Part shown: positions 1 to 5,634 of the stretch, in pieces
Layout: the number at the start of each line of letters is the position of its first letter
Numbering within the stretch: position 1 is the stretch's first letter
Assembly: GCA_007125415.1 (NCBI GenBank)
Contig: SLDH01000171.1
Location: 1 to 6,019, forward strand
Length of the DNA: 6,019 nucleotides
Direction: 5' to 3'
From: Roseovarius sp.
GTDB taxonomy: Bacteria; Pseudomonadota; Alphaproteobacteria; Rhodobacterales; Rhodobacteraceae
Notes under the pieces: generated by a model
The model's database searches: none
What the model saw: the letters and a program-made list of their open reading frames with translations, nothing else
What the model was told of the DNA's origin: nothing
Made by a program: the position numbers and the translations under genes

Positions 1-680
1 TGAAGCTCCTGCCCTTCCACCGGATTGCGGCGCACCCAGTTCTTGATCACCTGTGCCGAAACCTGATGGGCCTGATAGACGCCGCGGCGCACCAACTCGC
101 GCCCGATGGAGCGATATTGATGCCCGTTGGATCCGCCATAGCCCACTCGGATCATCGAGCCATCCGGCAGCTTGATGCGCCCGGAACCCTGGATCTGCAG
201 GAAGAACTTCTCGACAGGATCATCAACCCAGGCGATCTCGTATCCCTTGCCATCCATGACATCGCTTTCGAGGATCTCACGTCGTGTGAGCCAGGGTGTC
301 ATGTTTCGTGATGCTGCGGGTTGAAGATAGAGTGGATAGCGGTACCGGGCAGAGGGTGAAAGGGCACCATTCAGTTCCGGTTCGAAATATCCGGTGAAAA
401 GCGCTCTCGTTCCGTTATCGATAATGACCGGCCGGAAGAAGAGCTCGAAGAAGGTCTTGGCATCGGGTTTCTGCTGCGCCAGTGCGCATAGGGATTGCCA
501 ATCTGCGCTGCGCATGTCCGGGCATGAGTTCAGAAACACGTCCAGCGCTTCGGCGTGGTCATCCGACTCCCAGCCGTCAAGTTCGTCAAACCCCAGGATC
601 GTGTGCGTGACCTCGTCAGCCGTGACGCTACCCGCAAGGCAGAGCCAAAAGGTGCTGGCTAGTCCCCACGCCCGGATCAT
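1..680 (-). CDS. mltA: Membrane-bound lytic murein transglycosylase A (MltA), C-terminus cut by window edge
   Basis: MltA cleaves the MurNAc-GlcNAc bond of peptidoglycan with formation of a 1,6-anhydro-MurNAc end, in the periplasm. The first 226 residues are visible. A Sec-type signal peptide spans about 1-21, with a hydrophobic core and a V-T-A cleavage motif before D-E. I see no lipobox, so this homologue may be soluble periplasmic rather than a lipoprotein as in E. coli. MltA-family motifs follow: GYFEPEL (97-103), LTRREI (131-136), EIAWVDD (148-154), QIQGSGRI (162-169) and GYGGSNGHQYRSIGREL (180-196). The catalytic Asp in the C-terminal 3D domain would lie beyond position 1, so catalytic competence cannot be judged here. 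The ATG at 680-678 overlaps the TGA of the Tim44-like gene (ATGA). No Shine-Dalgarno sequence is seen, so translation probably depends on coupling. The family call is firm; the start is well supported by the signal peptide. Confidence 0.93.
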   Translation of the reverse strand, partial: MIRAWGLASTFWLCLAGSVTADEVTHTILGFDELDGWESDDHAEALDVFLNSCPDMRSADWQSLCALAQQKPDAKTFFELFFRPVIIDNGTRALFTGYFEPELNGALSPSARYRYPLYLQPAASRNMTPWLTRREILESDVMDGKGYEIAWVDDPVEKFFLQIQGSGRIKLPDGSMIRVGYGGSNGHQYRSIGRELVRRGVYQAHQVSAQVIKNWVRRNPVEGQEL

Positions 681-1342
681 TCGCCCGTGGCAACAAGCCG
701 CCAGTTCGGATCACCGGAGCCCATCACACGCTCGAAGGTCCAGATATCCCTCTGTTTCTTCGATTGACCGGGCTTGCCTTCGATGATCTCACCATTGGCG
801 TCTTTCACGACCGAGATGAGTTCACCAATGAACTTCACGCTGATTTCAGCGCTGTTTGTGGTCTGATCGAAGGTCGCATCGGAGAGAGACGTTTCCCGCA
901 GACCTACAAATTCCGCCTCAATCGTCAGGCCCTGCTCGTGACGCGCATCCACAACCTGGACGAAGGCTTCATAGACGTCCTCCGAAAGAAACGGGGTCAC
1001 TTCATCGAGCTTTCCGTTTTCGAAAGCCATCAGGATCATTTCATAGGCTCCGCGCGCGCCCTGGAGAAATTCCGTGACACTGAAATTCGGCTCGATCCGT
1101 TTCATATCAGCCAGCGCAGCCGCTGCTGCACTGTCTTCAGCGACATGATCTACAATGTCGTGATCCGGCCCACCCTCGATCACTTCGAATTCCGCCCGTC
1201 GATTCGGGACGCTGGGGGATTGCGGCGTATCGCTATGGGTCGGCTCGAAGCCGTCACGGGTCCCCAGCACGCTTTTCAGGCGCAAAATCAGGAACACAGC
1301 AATACCGGCCAGCACCAGCAATTGCAAAATTGGCGAATTCAT
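677..1342 (-). CDS. Tim44/TimA-family membrane-anchored protein
   Basis: This 221-residue protein belongs to the bacterial Tim44-like family, related to the matrix domain of the mitochondrial import motor subunit Tim44. An N-terminal membrane anchor (about 4-22, rich in L, I, V and A) is followed by the family's conserved RLKSVLGTRDGFE segment (21-33), then a low-complexity acidic linker to about 77, then the Tim44 domain (about 80-220). Landmarks in that domain are PNFSVTEFLQGARGAYEMIL (85-104), WTFER (201-205) and DPNWRLVAT (211-219). I chose the ATG at 1342 because it gives the membrane anchor directly and has GAGG five bases upstream; an in-frame ATG at 1423 would add 27 residues without family character. 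In alphaproteobacteria such proteins are described as putative adaptors with a role at the cell envelope, but the exact function here is unknown. It is the first gene of a pair with mltA (4-base overlap) and is divergent from fxsA. Confidence 0.88.
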   Translation of the reverse strand: MNSPILQLLVLAGIAVFLILRLKSVLGTRDGFEPTHSDTPQSPSVPNRRAEFEVIEGGPDHDIVDHVAEDSAAAAALADMKRIEPNFSVTEFLQGARGAYEMILMAFENGKLDEVTPFLSEDVYEAFVQVVDARHEQGLTIEAEFVGLRETSLSDATFDQTTNSAEISVKFIGELISVVKDANGEIIEGKPGQSKKQRDIWTFERVMGSGDPNWRLVATGE

Positions 1343-1452
1343 AGGCACCTCATCTCCGGGCAGGGCTTTGCATGATGCGTTGTAGAACCCTATGTAGGTG
1401 AGAGCATGCTTCAAGTCCACCACCGGGCTATCTAAAACAAAGGGGGGCGTCC
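1343..1452. promoter_or_regulatory. Divergent intergenic region between the Tim44-like gene and fxsA
   Basis: These 110 bases separate two divergent genes and therefore must hold the promoters of both units, or at least of fxsA. Visible sites are the Shine-Dalgarno sequences only: GAGG before the Tim44-like start, and the G-rich AAGGGGGGC before fxsA. I could not place a convincing -35/-10 pair on either strand. The best plus-strand pair is TTGCAT (1368-1373) and TATGTA (1391-1396), spaced by 17 bases, which is weak. Confidence 0.4.
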
Positions 1453-1929
1453 ATGTGGCTTTTCATTGCCTTTCTCGCCGTTCCACTCATTGAGATTGCG
1501 CTTTTTATCCAGATAGGAGGGCTGATCGGCCTTTGGCCGACACTCGGAATCGTGGTGGTGACGGCGATCCTCGGCACATATCTTGTCAGAGCCCAGGGCA
1601 TGATGGCCATGAACAACCTGCGGCGTTCCTTCAGCGCGCTGGAGGACCCCTCGGAGCCGCTGGCCCATGGCGCCATGATTCTCATTTCCGGCGCGCTGCT
1701 TCTGACGCCGGGGTTTTTTACAGATGTGATTGGCTTCGCCCTTCTGATGCCCGGAGTCAGGCACGCGCTCTTCCTGTATTTTCGCCGCCGCATAAAGGTC
1801 GAGCGGTTCGAGATGGGCGAGGGTCCTGTCCGTCCACGGCCTGCTGACGATACGATTGATGCGGAATATCACGAAATAGATCCGCCAAAAGCACCGTCTC
1901 ATCGGCCGTCCGGGTGGACCAAGCATTGA
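1453..1929 (+). CDS. fxsA: FxsA family inner-membrane protein
   Basis: FxsA is a small inner-membrane protein. The E. coli member was named because its overproduction relieves the exclusion of phage T7 by the F plasmid; its normal role is not established. This copy has 158 residues, typical for the family. Hydrophobic segments lie at about 2-20 (containing the conserved PLIEI at 11-15), 24-45 (IGLWPTLGIVVVTAILGTYL) and 73-100 (containing LLLTPGFFTDVIG at 82-94, the family signature). A charged tail of about 55 residues follows and includes DDTIDAEYHEID, a type of acidic end common in this family. The start ATG has a strong G-rich ribosome binding site (AGGGGGGC) just upstream. The gene stands alone on the plus strand, 53 bases before secB, with which it may be co-transcribed. 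The family call is firm; physiological function is unknown. Confidence 0.9.
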   Translation: MWLFIAFLAVPLIEIALFIQIGGLIGLWPTLGIVVVTAILGTYLVRAQGMMAMNNLRRSFSALEDPSEPLAHGAMILISGALLLTPGFFTDVIGFALLMPGVRHALFLYFRRRIKVERFEMGEGPVRPRPADDTIDAEYHEIDPPKAPSHRPSGWTKH

Positions 1930-1982
1930 GCCGGGTTGCGCATACTGTTAAAGCAGACGCAAATGATTAGCTGGAGACATTC

Positions 1983-2522
1983 ATGACCGACACTGACAAC
2001 GGTGCCCAGGCCGCCGCCGCTGGAGCCACACCATCCGAGCCGCAAAACAAGGTAACTATGCGCATCCTGACCCAGTTTGTGCGTGACCTGTCATTCGAGA
2101 ATGTTCTGGCTCAGCGCGGAACTGGCGGCGAGGTTCAGCCCGACGTGAATGTGACCGTGAACCTTGATCCGAAGAAGCGGCAGCCGGACCATCAATATGA
2201 GGTCGGGATCAAACTATCCGTCAGGTCCAAGAACAGCGGAACCGAAGACACTTTGTTTATGCTGGAGGTGGATTATGTCGGCGTGTTCCATATCGAGGGG
2301 GTGCCTGATGATCAATTGCATCCCTTTCTCCTGATCGAGTGCCCACGCATGATTTTCCCCTTCTTGCGACGGATCGTCAGCGATGTGACACGGGACGGAG
2401 GATTTCCGCCTCTGAACATCGACAATATCGATTTTGTCCAGCTCTATCGAAATGAGCTCACACGGCGCCAGGCAGAAACAGCATCTGCGGTTCCAAACCC
2501 GTCTGAACAGATTCCTAATTGA
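1983..2522 (+). CDS. secB: Protein-export chaperone SecB
   Basis: SecB is a cytoplasmic tetrameric chaperone. It keeps precursor proteins unfolded and delivers them to SecA for export through SecYEG. The 179-residue product has an Ala-rich, disordered N-terminus (1-22) and then the SecB fold: MRILTQFVRDLSFENV (26-41), LEVDYVGVFHI (94-104), ECPRMIFPFLRRIVSDVTRDGG (119-140) followed by FPPL, and IDFVQLYR (149-156). The groove-forming ECPRMIFPF and GGFPP segments are intact. A short polar C-terminal tail of about 23 residues extends past the core, which is usual in alphaproteobacteria. The ATG follows GGAG with a 7-base spacing. The TGA stop overlaps the 3' end of the convergent dnaQ by 8 bases, so its transcription must end inside dnaQ or read antisense through it. 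Length and motifs leave little doubt. Confidence 0.96.
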   Translation: MTDTDNGAQAAAAGATPSEPQNKVTMRILTQFVRDLSFENVLAQRGTGGEVQPDVNVTVNLDPKKRQPDHQYEVGIKLSVRSKNSGTEDTLFMLEVDYVGVFHIEGVPDDQLHPFLLIECPRMIFPFLRRIVSDVTRDGGFPPLNIDNIDFVQLYRNELTRRQAETASAVPNPSEQIPN

Positions 2523-3207
2523 TACGGTTCCAGAGGGCATTGTCGCCCATCTGCTTTACAAACTCATCATGGGCGGCCGCCTCACCATCAGTGAGGCGGC
2601 TTGCCAACGGTTTTTTGCGCGGTGACGGGCGCCATGAAATCTTCCCAGAGGTGTGACTTGAGATTTCCCGGTTGCTCGACAGCCCGAAATCCGGCTGTCG
2701 CCCACCGATAAGCTCCAGATAAACCTCGGCAAGGATCTCCGAATCGAGTAACGCGCCGTGGAGGGTACGCGCCGAATTGTCGATATCGAACCGGCGGCAA
2801 AGTGCATCGAGGGAGGCGGGTGATCCCGGGTATTTCTTTCGTGCGATTGCAAGCGTATCAATGGCACGGTGATCAGGTATCGCAGATCGGTTGACCCAGC
2901 CAAGTTCGGCATTGATGAATTTCATGTCAAAGGTGGCATTATGGATAACCAGTTGAGCGTCACCGATAAAGGTAAGGAAGGGATCCGCGATCTCTGCGAA
3001 TACAGGTTTGTCTTTCAAAAAGTCATCGCCCAGCCCATGCACCTCGAATGCCTCCTGCGGCATTGCGCGTTTCGGGTTGATATACTGGTGATAGGTGCGG
3101 CCTGTCGGCATGTGGTTCAAAAGCTCGACTGCACCAATTTCGACAATGCGGTGGCCTTCATCCGGCTCAAACCCTGTAGTCTCGGTATCGAGCACGATCT
3201 CACGCAT
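2515..3207 (-). CDS. dnaQ: DNA polymerase III epsilon subunit (3'-5' proofreading exonuclease)
   Basis: This is the proofreading subunit of the replicative polymerase; it removes mispaired 3' nucleotides within the alpha-epsilon-theta core. The 230-residue protein carries the complete DEDDh exonuclease set: D7 and E9 in VLDTETTG, D94 in HNATFDMKFI, and H150 and D155 in HGALLDSEIL. The 5-residue H-to-D spacing equals that of E. coli epsilon. After the exonuclease domain (to about 175) come a basic, Pro/Ser-rich linker (176-205) and a C-terminal segment with DEFVKQMGDNALWNR (214-228). That segment resembles the alpha-subunit-binding tail of epsilon, so this looks like the true replisome subunit rather than a stray exonuclease. 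The start follows GGAG with 7-base spacing and overlaps the coaE stop by 8 bases. It is the last gene of the maf operon and is convergent with secB. Confidence 0.95.
   Translation of the reverse strand: MREIVLDTETTGFEPDEGHRIVEIGAVELLNHMPTGRTYHQYINPKRAMPQEAFEVHGLGDDFLKDKPVFAEIADPFLTFIGDAQLVIHNATFDMKFINAELGWVNRSAIPDHRAIDTLAIARKKYPGSPASLDALCRRFDIDNSARTLHGALLDSEILAEVYLELIGGRQPDFGLSSNREISSHTSGKISWRPSPRKKPLASRLTDGEAAAHDEFVKQMGDNALWNRIN
2576..2616 (+). terminator. Candidate secB terminator hairpin lying inside dnaQ
   Basis: A perfect inverted repeat has arms GCCGCCTCAC (2576-2585) and GTGAGGCGGC (2591-2600) around a 5-base loop. It lies 54 bases after the secB stop. A run of six T (2611-2616) follows, but 10 bases separate it from the stem, which is not canonical for an intrinsic terminator. 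The same bases encode dnaQ residues 203-211, in the variable linker before the alpha-binding tail. It could stop secB transcription, protect the 3' end of the secB mRNA, or be coincidental coding sequence. Confidence 0.4.
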
Positions 3208-3793
3208 TGTTCAACTCCGCTCTGATCTGCTTCAAGATGGCGCGGACCTGCATGCGCGCCTCCTCAAGCGTGTTTGTCTCGACAACGAAATCCGCTCGTC
3301 GCCGTTTTTCGGCATCTGGCATCTGCTTGCTACGGAGTCTTGCGAGTTCCTTTGCTGTCATTGCTCCTCGTTCGGCAAGGCGCCGCTCCTGCTCTTCGGG
3401 GGATGTGGTGACAACGACCACCGCATCGACATCCTTGTCCTTTCCTGTTTCGTAAAGAAGCGGAATGTCGAGTATCACGATATCGGACGCTGCCTCCTCG
3501 ATGAACTGTGTTTGCTCTTCCGTCACAAGCGGATGAACGATCCGTTCGATTTTCTTCAGCGCGGTTTCATCCTGCGCGACGATGGCGCGCAGTGCTTCAC
3601 GCGAAACAGCGCCACCGGCAATCGCATCAGGAAAGAGAGCTGCTATCGGAGCAACGGCCGCACCATTCCTGGCATAGAGGCGATGGACGGCGGCATCCGA
3701 ATCCCAGAGCGCACACCCCTCATCGGCAAACATGCGCGCGGTGGTGGATTTGCCCATCCCGATGGATCCGGTAAGGCCGATGACAAAGCTCAT
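3200..3793 (-). CDS. coaE: Dephospho-CoA kinase
   Basis: CoaE phosphorylates the 3'-hydroxyl of dephospho-CoA with ATP, the final step of coenzyme A synthesis in the cytoplasm. The 197-residue protein begins with a P-loop, GSIGMGKST (9-17, K15), directly after the typical start FVIGLTG. WDSDAAVHRLY (30-40), IVHPLV (85-90), DIPLLYET (109-116) and QMPDAEKRRRADFVVET (157-173) match the family, including the acidic residues D31/D33 near the acceptor site. An upstream in-frame ATG at 3847 would add 18 residues of low-complexity sequence. I prefer the ATG at 3793 because it puts the P-loop at the usual distance from the N-terminus and makes an ATGA overlap with the aroE stop. No clear Shine-Dalgarno sequence precedes it, consistent with translational coupling to aroE. 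Its stop overlaps the dnaQ start by 8 bases. Confidence 0.95.
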   Translation of the reverse strand: MSFVIGLTGSIGMGKSTTARMFADEGCALWDSDAAVHRLYARNGAAVAPIAALFPDAIAGGAVSREALRAIVAQDETALKKIERIVHPLVTEEQTQFIEEAASDIVILDIPLLYETGKDKDVDAVVVVTTSPEEQERRLAERGAMTAKELARLRSKQMPDAEKRRRADFVVETNTLEEARMQVRAILKQIRAELNNA

Positions 3794-4623
3794 CTGAGCA
3801 CCGCTGCGCGGGTGGCGCTGTCCACCTGCGGCCGCTGGCCGAACCATCGCTCGAATGCCGGAACGGCCTGGTGGATGAGCATGCCCAGGCCATCGACGGT
3901 CTGACAGCCCATCTGCTCTGCCTCGAGCAAGAGCCGGGTCTTCAGCGGCGCATAGACGATATCCGTGACAAGCGCGCCTTTCTGCAACCCATCCAATGGA
4001 ACACGCAATGGCGGCTTGCCGATCATCCCGAGGCTCGTAGTGTTTACCACCGTGGCCGCTTCTTCCAGCATATTGCCCGCCTGCACCCAGTCATACACCT
4101 CGATTCGCTTGCCGAACTCGGCCTTCAGCGCGTCAGACCTCACGCGAGTCCGGTTGGAAAGCAAGAGACGAGGAACGCCTACATCAAGTAGCGAGGCAAT
4201 GATCGCACGTGCCGCCCCACCGGCTCCAAGAACGGCCGCTGGCCCGGCGGTCGGATCCCAGCCGGGAGCGCCCTGTTTGAGATTCTGGATGAATCCATAC
4301 CCATCCGTATTGTCAGCATGGATCTTGCCATCTTTTCTGAAAATCAGGGTGTTGGCAGCTCCGATCAGGATCGCCCTGTCGGTGATCAGGTCCGCGATTT
4401 CCATGATGCGTTCCTTGTGGGGCACTGTGATGTTCACACCGACGAACCCCATCTTCGGCAGGCTCCGGATAACCGTTTCAAGATCATCGGGGCTGACATC
4501 CATCGGAATGTAATGCCCCGGAAGGCCGAGCGTCTTCAGCCAGTGACCATGCAGTTGTGGTGATTTGGAATGGCTGATGGGCGTTCCGATCACACCTGCA
4601 AGGGGAATCTTGGTGTCTGTCAT
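3790..4623 (-). CDS. aroE: Shikimate dehydrogenase (NADP+)
   Basis: AroE reduces 3-dehydroshikimate to shikimate with NADPH, the fourth step of aromatic amino acid synthesis. The 277-residue protein has the usual two-domain layout. In the substrate domain are GTPISHSKSPQLHG (13-26), NITVPHK (64-70) with the catalytic K70, GAANTL (88-93), and NTDGYGF (105-111) with the paired D107. The nucleotide domain starts with VLGAGGAARA (131-140), and SNRTR (156-160) fits the NADP 2'-phosphate-recognition loop. GLGMLIHQA (245-253) closes the active site. All catalytic residues known for the family are present. A GAGGAG sequence lies about 10 bases before the ATG, inside maf, and the ATG itself overlaps the maf TGA (ATGA). 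The complete motif set favours the biosynthetic AroE over the YdiB or quinate-type paralogues. Confidence 0.96.
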   Translation of the reverse strand: MTDTKIPLAGVIGTPISHSKSPQLHGHWLKTLGLPGHYIPMDVSPDDLETVIRSLPKMGFVGVNITVPHKERIMEIADLITDRAILIGAANTLIFRKDGKIHADNTDGYGFIQNLKQGAPGWDPTAGPAAVLGAGGAARAIIASLLDVGVPRLLLSNRTRVRSDALKAEFGKRIEVYDWVQAGNMLEEAATVVNTTSLGMIGKPPLRVPLDGLQKGALVTDIVYAPLKTRLLLEAEQMGCQTVDGLGMLIHQAVPAFERWFGQRPQVDSATRAAVLR

Positions 4624-5219
4624 TGCTCGATCACTCCTCTCAGCCGCAGATATGACAGGACCTCTATCAATGGCAAACCCAATACGGTGAAGTAATCCCC
4701 TTGCACGCTGGAAAATAGCTGCACACCTTCGCCCTCAAGGTGATATCCGCCTGCCGCATGACGTGTTCTTTCCCAATTGCGCGCTATATAGGACTCGAGA
4801 AATTGATCGCTGAATTCATGCATGGTCAGCCGCGCAGCTCCGACATATCGCCAGAGAGGTCGCACATTTTCATAGATGACAGCGGCAGAAAGAAGATCAT
4901 GGGTTTGTCCGCGCATCTGGCGAAGTTGGGCGCGCAGAGTATCCTGATCATCCGGTTTTCCGATCAGGACACCGTTGAAATCCAATACCTGATCGCAACC
5001 GATCACCAGCGCCTCGGGATGTTTTTCACTCACCTTTCGTGCCTTCATTTCCGCAAGGCAATCTGCGACGTCCAGAGGTTTGGCGTTCTCCGCAAGCATC
5101 GCTGCTTTCGCGGATATTTCATCGATGCGGGGAGAGACGGATACGAATGTCACACCGGCATTTCGCAGCATGCTCTGGCGGGTGGCCGAGGTCGAGGCGA
5201 GGATCAGGGGCTGAGACAT
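4620..5219 (-). CDS. maf: Maf family nucleoside triphosphate pyrophosphatase
   Basis: Maf proteins hydrolyse non-canonical or modified nucleoside triphosphates to monophosphate and pyrophosphate, cleaning the nucleotide pool; some members affect septum formation and cell-division arrest. The 199-residue protein shows the family's motifs: LASTSATRQSML (7-18), RIDE (31-34), IGCDQVL (73-79) with the probable catalytic D76, GKPDD (87-91), RGQTHD (103-108), and AGGYHLEGEGVQLF (156-169) followed by GLPL (181-184). The LASTS start, the GCDQV in place of GADT, and the GEGVQLF segment are closer to the E. coli YceF type (7-methyl-GTP pyrophosphatase) than to the YhdE type (dTTP/UTP pyrophosphatase). 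That subfamily call is tentative. The gene is first in the maf-aroE-coaE-dnaQ operon and starts next to the presumed replication origin. No clear Shine-Dalgarno sequence is visible before the ATG. Confidence 0.93.
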   Translation of the reverse strand: MSQPLILASTSATRQSMLRNAGVTFVSVSPRIDEISAKAAMLAENAKPLDVADCLAEMKARKVSEKHPEALVIGCDQVLDFNGVLIGKPDDQDTLRAQLRQMRGQTHDLLSAAVIYENVRPLWRYVGAARLTMHEFSDQFLESYIARNWERTRHAAGGYHLEGEGVQLFSSVQGDYFTVLGLPLIEVLSYLRLRGVIEQ

Positions 5220-5252
5220 GTGCGGAAACCGGGGGAAGAATAAATGAAAATC

Positions 5253-5269
5253 TCACTGATTTTCAGTGA
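5253..5269. repeat. Perfect inverted repeat in the maf leader
   Basis: TCACTGA (5253-5259) and TCAGTGA (5263-5269) form perfect 7-base arms around TTT. It lies 34 bases upstream of the maf start, so it could be a small hairpin in the maf mRNA leader or a dimeric protein-binding site at the left edge of the presumed origin. No T-run follows that would make it a terminator. Confidence 0.5.
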
Positions 5270-5339
5270 TGAACGGTGTCGAACCCTAAAGGAAGAGGAT
5301 ATGGGACGATTTTGCAAGCTTCGAGACAAACTGCACCCC

Positions 5340-5348
5340 TGTGGAAAG
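5340..5348 (-). promoter_or_regulatory. Weak DnaA box (two mismatches)
   Basis: Read on the minus strand the site is CTTTCCACA, which differs from TTATCCACA at positions 1 and 3. It overlaps a short inverted repeat CTGTG-N6-CACAG (5339-5354). Taken alone it would be chance-level; it counts only as part of the cluster. Confidence 0.35.
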
Positions 5349-5400
5349 GCACAGATTTCTTGGGAAGAAAAGTCTTGCTTCAGCAGTGATCCAGGTCGAG

Positions 5401-5409
5401 TTATCCGCA
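5401..5409 (+). promoter_or_regulatory. DnaA box (one mismatch)
   Basis: TTATCCGCA differs from the consensus TTATCCACA only by G for A at position 7. It is near the centre of the gap between maf and hemJ. Confidence 0.6.
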
Positions 5410-5476
5410 GAATTTGGATCGCGAACAAGTTCTTGAAGCGTTGAATTGTTGCACATCAAAGCTCTCACCGGGAAAC

Positions 5477-5485
5477 TCTTCCACA
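5477..5485 (+). promoter_or_regulatory. Weak DnaA box (two mismatches)
   Basis: TCTTCCACA matches the consensus at seven of nine positions, with the conserved TCCACA half intact. It shares the following bases (CACAGAT) with a second copy at 5350-5356. Confidence 0.4.
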
Positions 5486-5517
5486 GATACTCAGATTTGG
5501 CCGATGAGCGCCCAACT

Positions 5518-5526
5518 TGGGGATAA
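5518..5526 (-). promoter_or_regulatory. DnaA box (one mismatch, reverse orientation)
   Basis: Read on the minus strand the site is TTATCCCCA, one mismatch (C for A at position 7) from TTATCCACA. It overlaps a small palindrome, CCCAACTTGGG (5511-5521), and lies 17 bases from the next, oppositely oriented box. Confidence 0.6.
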
Positions 5527-5543
5527 TTTCGTTGACAGATCTT

Positions 5544-5552
5544 TGATCCACA
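5544..5552 (+). promoter_or_regulatory. DnaA box (one mismatch), closest to the AT-rich tract
   Basis: TGATCCACA differs from TTATCCACA only at position 2. It is the box nearest the T-rich stretch that starts about 15 bases downstream, which is where DnaA-dependent strand opening would be expected. Confidence 0.6.
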
Positions 5553-5566
5553 GAAAGCCAGCCCCC

Positions 5567-5625
5567 TACAAAATTCTACATCCTTTTTTCTTTTCTTATT
5601 TGATATTAGGAAGAGTCAAAATTGC
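5567..5625. other. AT-rich tract, candidate DNA unwinding element
   Basis: Between the last DnaA box and hemJ the sequence becomes strongly AT-rich and pyrimidine-biased on the plus strand. The 25 bases 5584-5608 contain only three G or C, in a window whose genes are clearly GC-rich. A GANTC site (GAGTC, 5613-5617), the target of the alphaproteobacterial methylase CcrM, sits at its right end. The tract also has to hold the hemJ promoter, which could alone explain part of its AT-richness. Confidence 0.55.
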
Positions 5626-5634
5626 GGTGTGCAT

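Larger units (their letters stand above)
5220..5634. other. oriC: Probable chromosomal replication origin (oriC)
   Basis: This 415-base gap between the divergent maf and hemJ genes has no convincing coding content. What is seen: five DnaA-box-like 9-mers of the TTATCCACA type within 5340-5552, three with one mismatch and two with two, in both orientations; then a strongly T-rich tract ending just before hemJ. What is known: in Caulobacter crescentus and Rickettsia the origin lies in a conserved cluster with hem genes on one side and the maf/aroE/coaE/dnaQ group on the other. Inference: this is the oriC of the chromosome, with forks leaving in the direction of both flanking genes. A typical tandem CtrA site (TTAA-N7-TTAA) was not seen, and only one GANTC methylation site was noted (5613-5617). 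The alternative is an ordinary divergent promoter region under DnaA control. Confidence 0.72.

Noticed and set aside
764..1375. Long plus-strand open frame opposite the Tim44-like gene.
   Set aside because: It is the antisense shadow of a recognisable family and has no motif or ribosome binding site of its own.
1368..1396. TTGCAT with TATGTA at 17-base spacing as a promoter for fxsA.
   Set aside because: The -10 element matches the consensus at only three of six positions; too weak to call on its own.
1930..1982. A separate promoter for secB in the 53-base gap after fxsA.
   Set aside because: No -35/-10 pair with sensible spacing could be found, so co-transcription with fxsA remains possible.
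2940..2948. TATGGATAA, a one-mismatch DnaA box on the minus strand.
   Set aside because: It lies in the codons of a conserved exonuclease motif of dnaQ and is isolated, so coding constraint and chance explain it.
3095..3904. 269-residue plus-strand open frame opposite dnaQ, coaE and aroE.
   Set aside because: It spans parts of three clearly recognised minus-strand genes and shows no protein-like pattern; a shadow frame.
5244..5444. Plus-strand open frame of 66 residues in the maf-hemJ gap, preceded by GGGGGAAG.
   Set aside because: It resembles no family I know, its composition is not typical of a protein, and it covers DnaA-box-like sites and the inverted repeat. Non-coding origin sequence explains it better.
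5532..5537. TTGACA, a consensus -35 element, as the hemJ promoter.
   Set aside because: No -10-like hexamer lies at 16-18 bases downstream; the nearest candidate, TACAAA (5567-5572), is 29 bases away.
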